From positions 16,508-80,507 of the forward strand of contig SKKH01000175.1 of assembly GCA_007121555.1 (NCBI GenBank): 64,000 nt of DNA. The letters are read 5' to 3'. This DNA is from Gemmatimonadota bacterium. Its GTDB lineage: Bacteria; Gemmatimonadota; Gemmatimonadetes; Longimicrobiales; Gaopeijiaceae. Positions 62,556-64,000 of this stretch are shown here, in pieces. The notes under the pieces are model-generated. The model searched no databases. It was not told the DNA's origin and saw only the letters and a list, made by a program, of their open reading frames with translations. A program made the translations under genes and the position numbers. The first letter of the stretch is position 1. Each line of letters starts with the position of its first letter.

Positions 62556-64000
62556 GCGCTGGTTTCCCCTCCGTCGGCGCCACCCAGGTCCGCCCTCATC
62601 GGAATATGGACCCCCGTCTCATCGGCGCAGGCGAGGGCCTCGGGATACCCGGCATCGACATGCCGCAACACTCCCAGGAGGGGATCGTTGCTGAGAACGC
62701 GATCCAGACGCTCCGCAGCCTCCGGGGTTCCGTCGGCTACGATGACCTGACCCGCGTGCTGGGAGAAGCCGATTCCCACTCCCCCCCCGTGGTGAAAGCT
62801 CACCCAGGACGCTCCAGCGGCCACATTGGTCATGGCGTTCAGAAGGGGCCAGTCGCTCACTGCGTCCGACCCATCCCGCATGCCCTCGGTCTCCCTGTTC
62901 GGGCTGGCCACCGAACCGGCATCCAGATGGTCCCTGCCGATCACCACCGGCGCGGCCAGGCGGCCGTCGGCGACCATCTCGTTGAATAGGAGCCCGGCCC
63001 GATCTCGCTCTCCGTATCCGAGCCAGCAGATCCGGGCGGGAAGCCCCTGGAAGCCGAAGCTCGGTCCGCAGCCGTCCAGCTCCCCGGCCAGAAGGGCGTC
63101 CGGGTCTCGATGACAGGCCAGGATCCATCTCCGAAGACCCTCATTCTCGGGAAAGAGGTCGAGAAGCGCCTGGTCGGTGGCGTAGATGTCCCGGGGATTG
63201 CCGGAGAGGGCGACCCAGCGGAAGGGTCCGCGTCCCCGGCAGAACTGAGGTCGGATGAAGGCGGGCACGAAGCCAGGGATCTCGAAGGCCTCCGTCACGC
63301 CTCGATCCAGGGCGCGCTGGCGCAGATTGTTCCCATAGTCGAAGGTGAGGGCTCCCCGCTCCTGAAGGGTGAGCATGGCCGAGACGTGGCGGGCCATGGA
63401 GTCCAGACTCCTCTCCACGTATCCTGCGGGGTCCCGATGCCGCTGGCGCCGGGCTTCTTCGAGGCTCCATCCCTCAGGGACGTATCCCTCCAGCGGATCA
63501 TGGGCCGAGGTCTGGTCGGTCAGGAGGTCCGGGGTCACCCCGGATGCGACGAGCCCCTCCAGGAGGGTCACGGCGTTGGTCCTGATGCCGACGCTCCGGG
63601 CCTGCCCCTTCTCCACGAGCTCCCGTGCCCGCTCCACCGCCTCGCCCACCCCGTCGACCACCTCGTCGAGATAGCCGTCATCACGACGGCGCTCGAGCCG
63701 GGCCGGATCCACGTCCGCGATAAGACACACGCCCCCGTTCATCGTGACCGCCAGAGGCTGAGCGCCGCCCATCCCTCCGCACCCGGCGGTGACGGTGAGG
63801 GTCCCGGCCAGATTACCGCCGAATCGTTGTCGGGCCGCCTCGGCAAAGGTCTCGTACGTCCCCTGGAGAATCCCCTGGGTCCCGATGTAGATCCACGACC
63901 CGGCCGTCATCTGGCCGAACATCATGAGGCCTCGCGCCGACAGCTCATCGAAATGGTCCTGGGTCGCCCAGTGGGGCACGAGGTTGGAGTTGGCGAGGAG
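62552..64000 (-). CDS. hutU: Urocanate hydratase, 5' end outside the window
   Basis: 482 codons in the window of an enzyme usually about 555 residues long; about 70-80 N-terminal residues lie beyond 64000. A GTG at 63979 is not the start: the frame stays open upstream and the residues before it (LLANSNL then VPHW) match conserved HutU sequence. NAD-binding '[13 protein letters not shown]' and the '[15 protein letters not shown]' active-site segment are intact. It converts urocanate to imidazolonepropionate. hutH (histidase) is probably next upstream. Confidence 0.97.
   Translation of the reverse strand, partial: LLANSNLVPHWATQDHFDELSARGLMMFGQMTAGSWIYIGTQGILQGTYETFAEAARQRFGGNLAGTLTVTAGCGGMGGAQPLAVTMNGGVCLIADVDPARLERRRDDGYLDEVVDGVGEAVERARELVEKGQARSVGIRTNAVTLLEGLVASGVTPDLLTDQTSAHDPLEGYVPEGWSLEEARRQRHRDPAGYVERSLDSMARHVSAMLTLQERGALTFDYGNNLRQRALDRGVTEAFEIPGFVPAFIRPQFCRGRGPFRWVALSGNPRDIYATDQALLDLFPENEGLRRWILACHRDPDALLAGELDGCGPSFGFQGLPARICWLGYGERDRAGLLFNEMVADGRLAAPVVIGRDHLDAGSVASPNRETEGMRDGSDAVSDWPLLNAMTNVAAGASWVSFHHGGGVGIGFSQHAGQVIVADGTPEAAERLDRVLSNDPLLGVLRHVDAGYPEALACADETGVHIPMRADLGGADGGETSA

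Noticed and set aside
63979..63979. GTG at 63979 as the hutU start
   Set aside because: The frame continues upstream to the window edge with conserved urocanase residues, so the gene is simply cut by the window.
1..64000. CRISPR arrays, tRNA/rRNA genes, prophage or insertion sequences
   Set aside because: No regular spaced repeats, transposase, integrase or structural RNA signatures were found by reading the sequence.

Overview
The window is a gene-dense, very GC-rich bacterial chromosome segment. I see no tRNA, rRNA, insertion sequence, integrase, phage gene or CRISPR array. SusC/SusD-type outer-membrane genes, many secreted metallo- and serine peptidases, LVIVD beta-propeller proteins and a SARP regulator with a TolB-like/TPR part together suggest a marine or soil Gemmatimonadota bacterium. 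That placement is inference from gene content, not a database result.

Layout. 22-2367: secreted DPP-IV-like S9 peptidase. 2514-5104 (minus): parvulin lipoprotein overlapping a di-haem cytochrome lipoprotein. 5516-7201 (minus): DUF885-like lipoprotein. 7829-14944 (plus): two tandem LVIVD/Ig-like proteins, an Xaa-Pro aminopeptidase lipoprotein and a YVTN propeller, closed by a good intrinsic terminator. 15145-21376 (plus): Tat-exported class V aminotransferase, RidA lipoprotein, M14 peptidase, family 5 uracil-DNA glycosylase and a beta-lactamase-fold hydrolase. 21380-23638 (minus): Ser/Thr kinase with unusual accessory domains. 23819-26238: small secreted protein divergent from a LytS/LytTR two-component pair. 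26338-27450 (minus): M15-like peptidase. 27551-36031 (minus): copper/silver efflux operon (small Cys/His protein, CusC, CusB, CusA, CopB), nearly all joined by ATGA overlaps. 36145-41395 (minus): L,D-transpeptidase, second M14 peptidase, DoxX. 41591-54342: membrane-anchored SARP regulator divergent from SusC, SusD, S9 peptidase, third LVIVD protein and a lipoprotein, closed by a strong terminator. 54480-58133: DnaE2 polymerase. 58372-60284 (minus): TlpA thioredoxin and a Cys-containing propeller lipoprotein. 60380-64000 (minus): histidine-utilisation genes hutI, hutG and hutU, with hutU cut by the window edge.

Main theme. The window reads as peptide and amino-acid scavenging. Secreted S9, M14, M24 and M15 peptidases cut peptides, a SusC/SusD pair probably imports them, and the hut genes degrade histidine to glutamate. 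The most notable candidate system is the SARP-SusCD-S9-LVIVD locus. Its divergent promoter region carries three direct repeats spaced exactly 11 bp apart, the spacing known for SARP operators. Other unusual points are an apparently exported PLP enzyme/RidA pair, a histidine repeated at blade starts in the LVIVD propellers, a Ser/Thr kinase with an Ig-like domain on the cytoplasmic side, and a dnaE2 gene whose promoter implies a leaderless or nearly leaderless mRNA.
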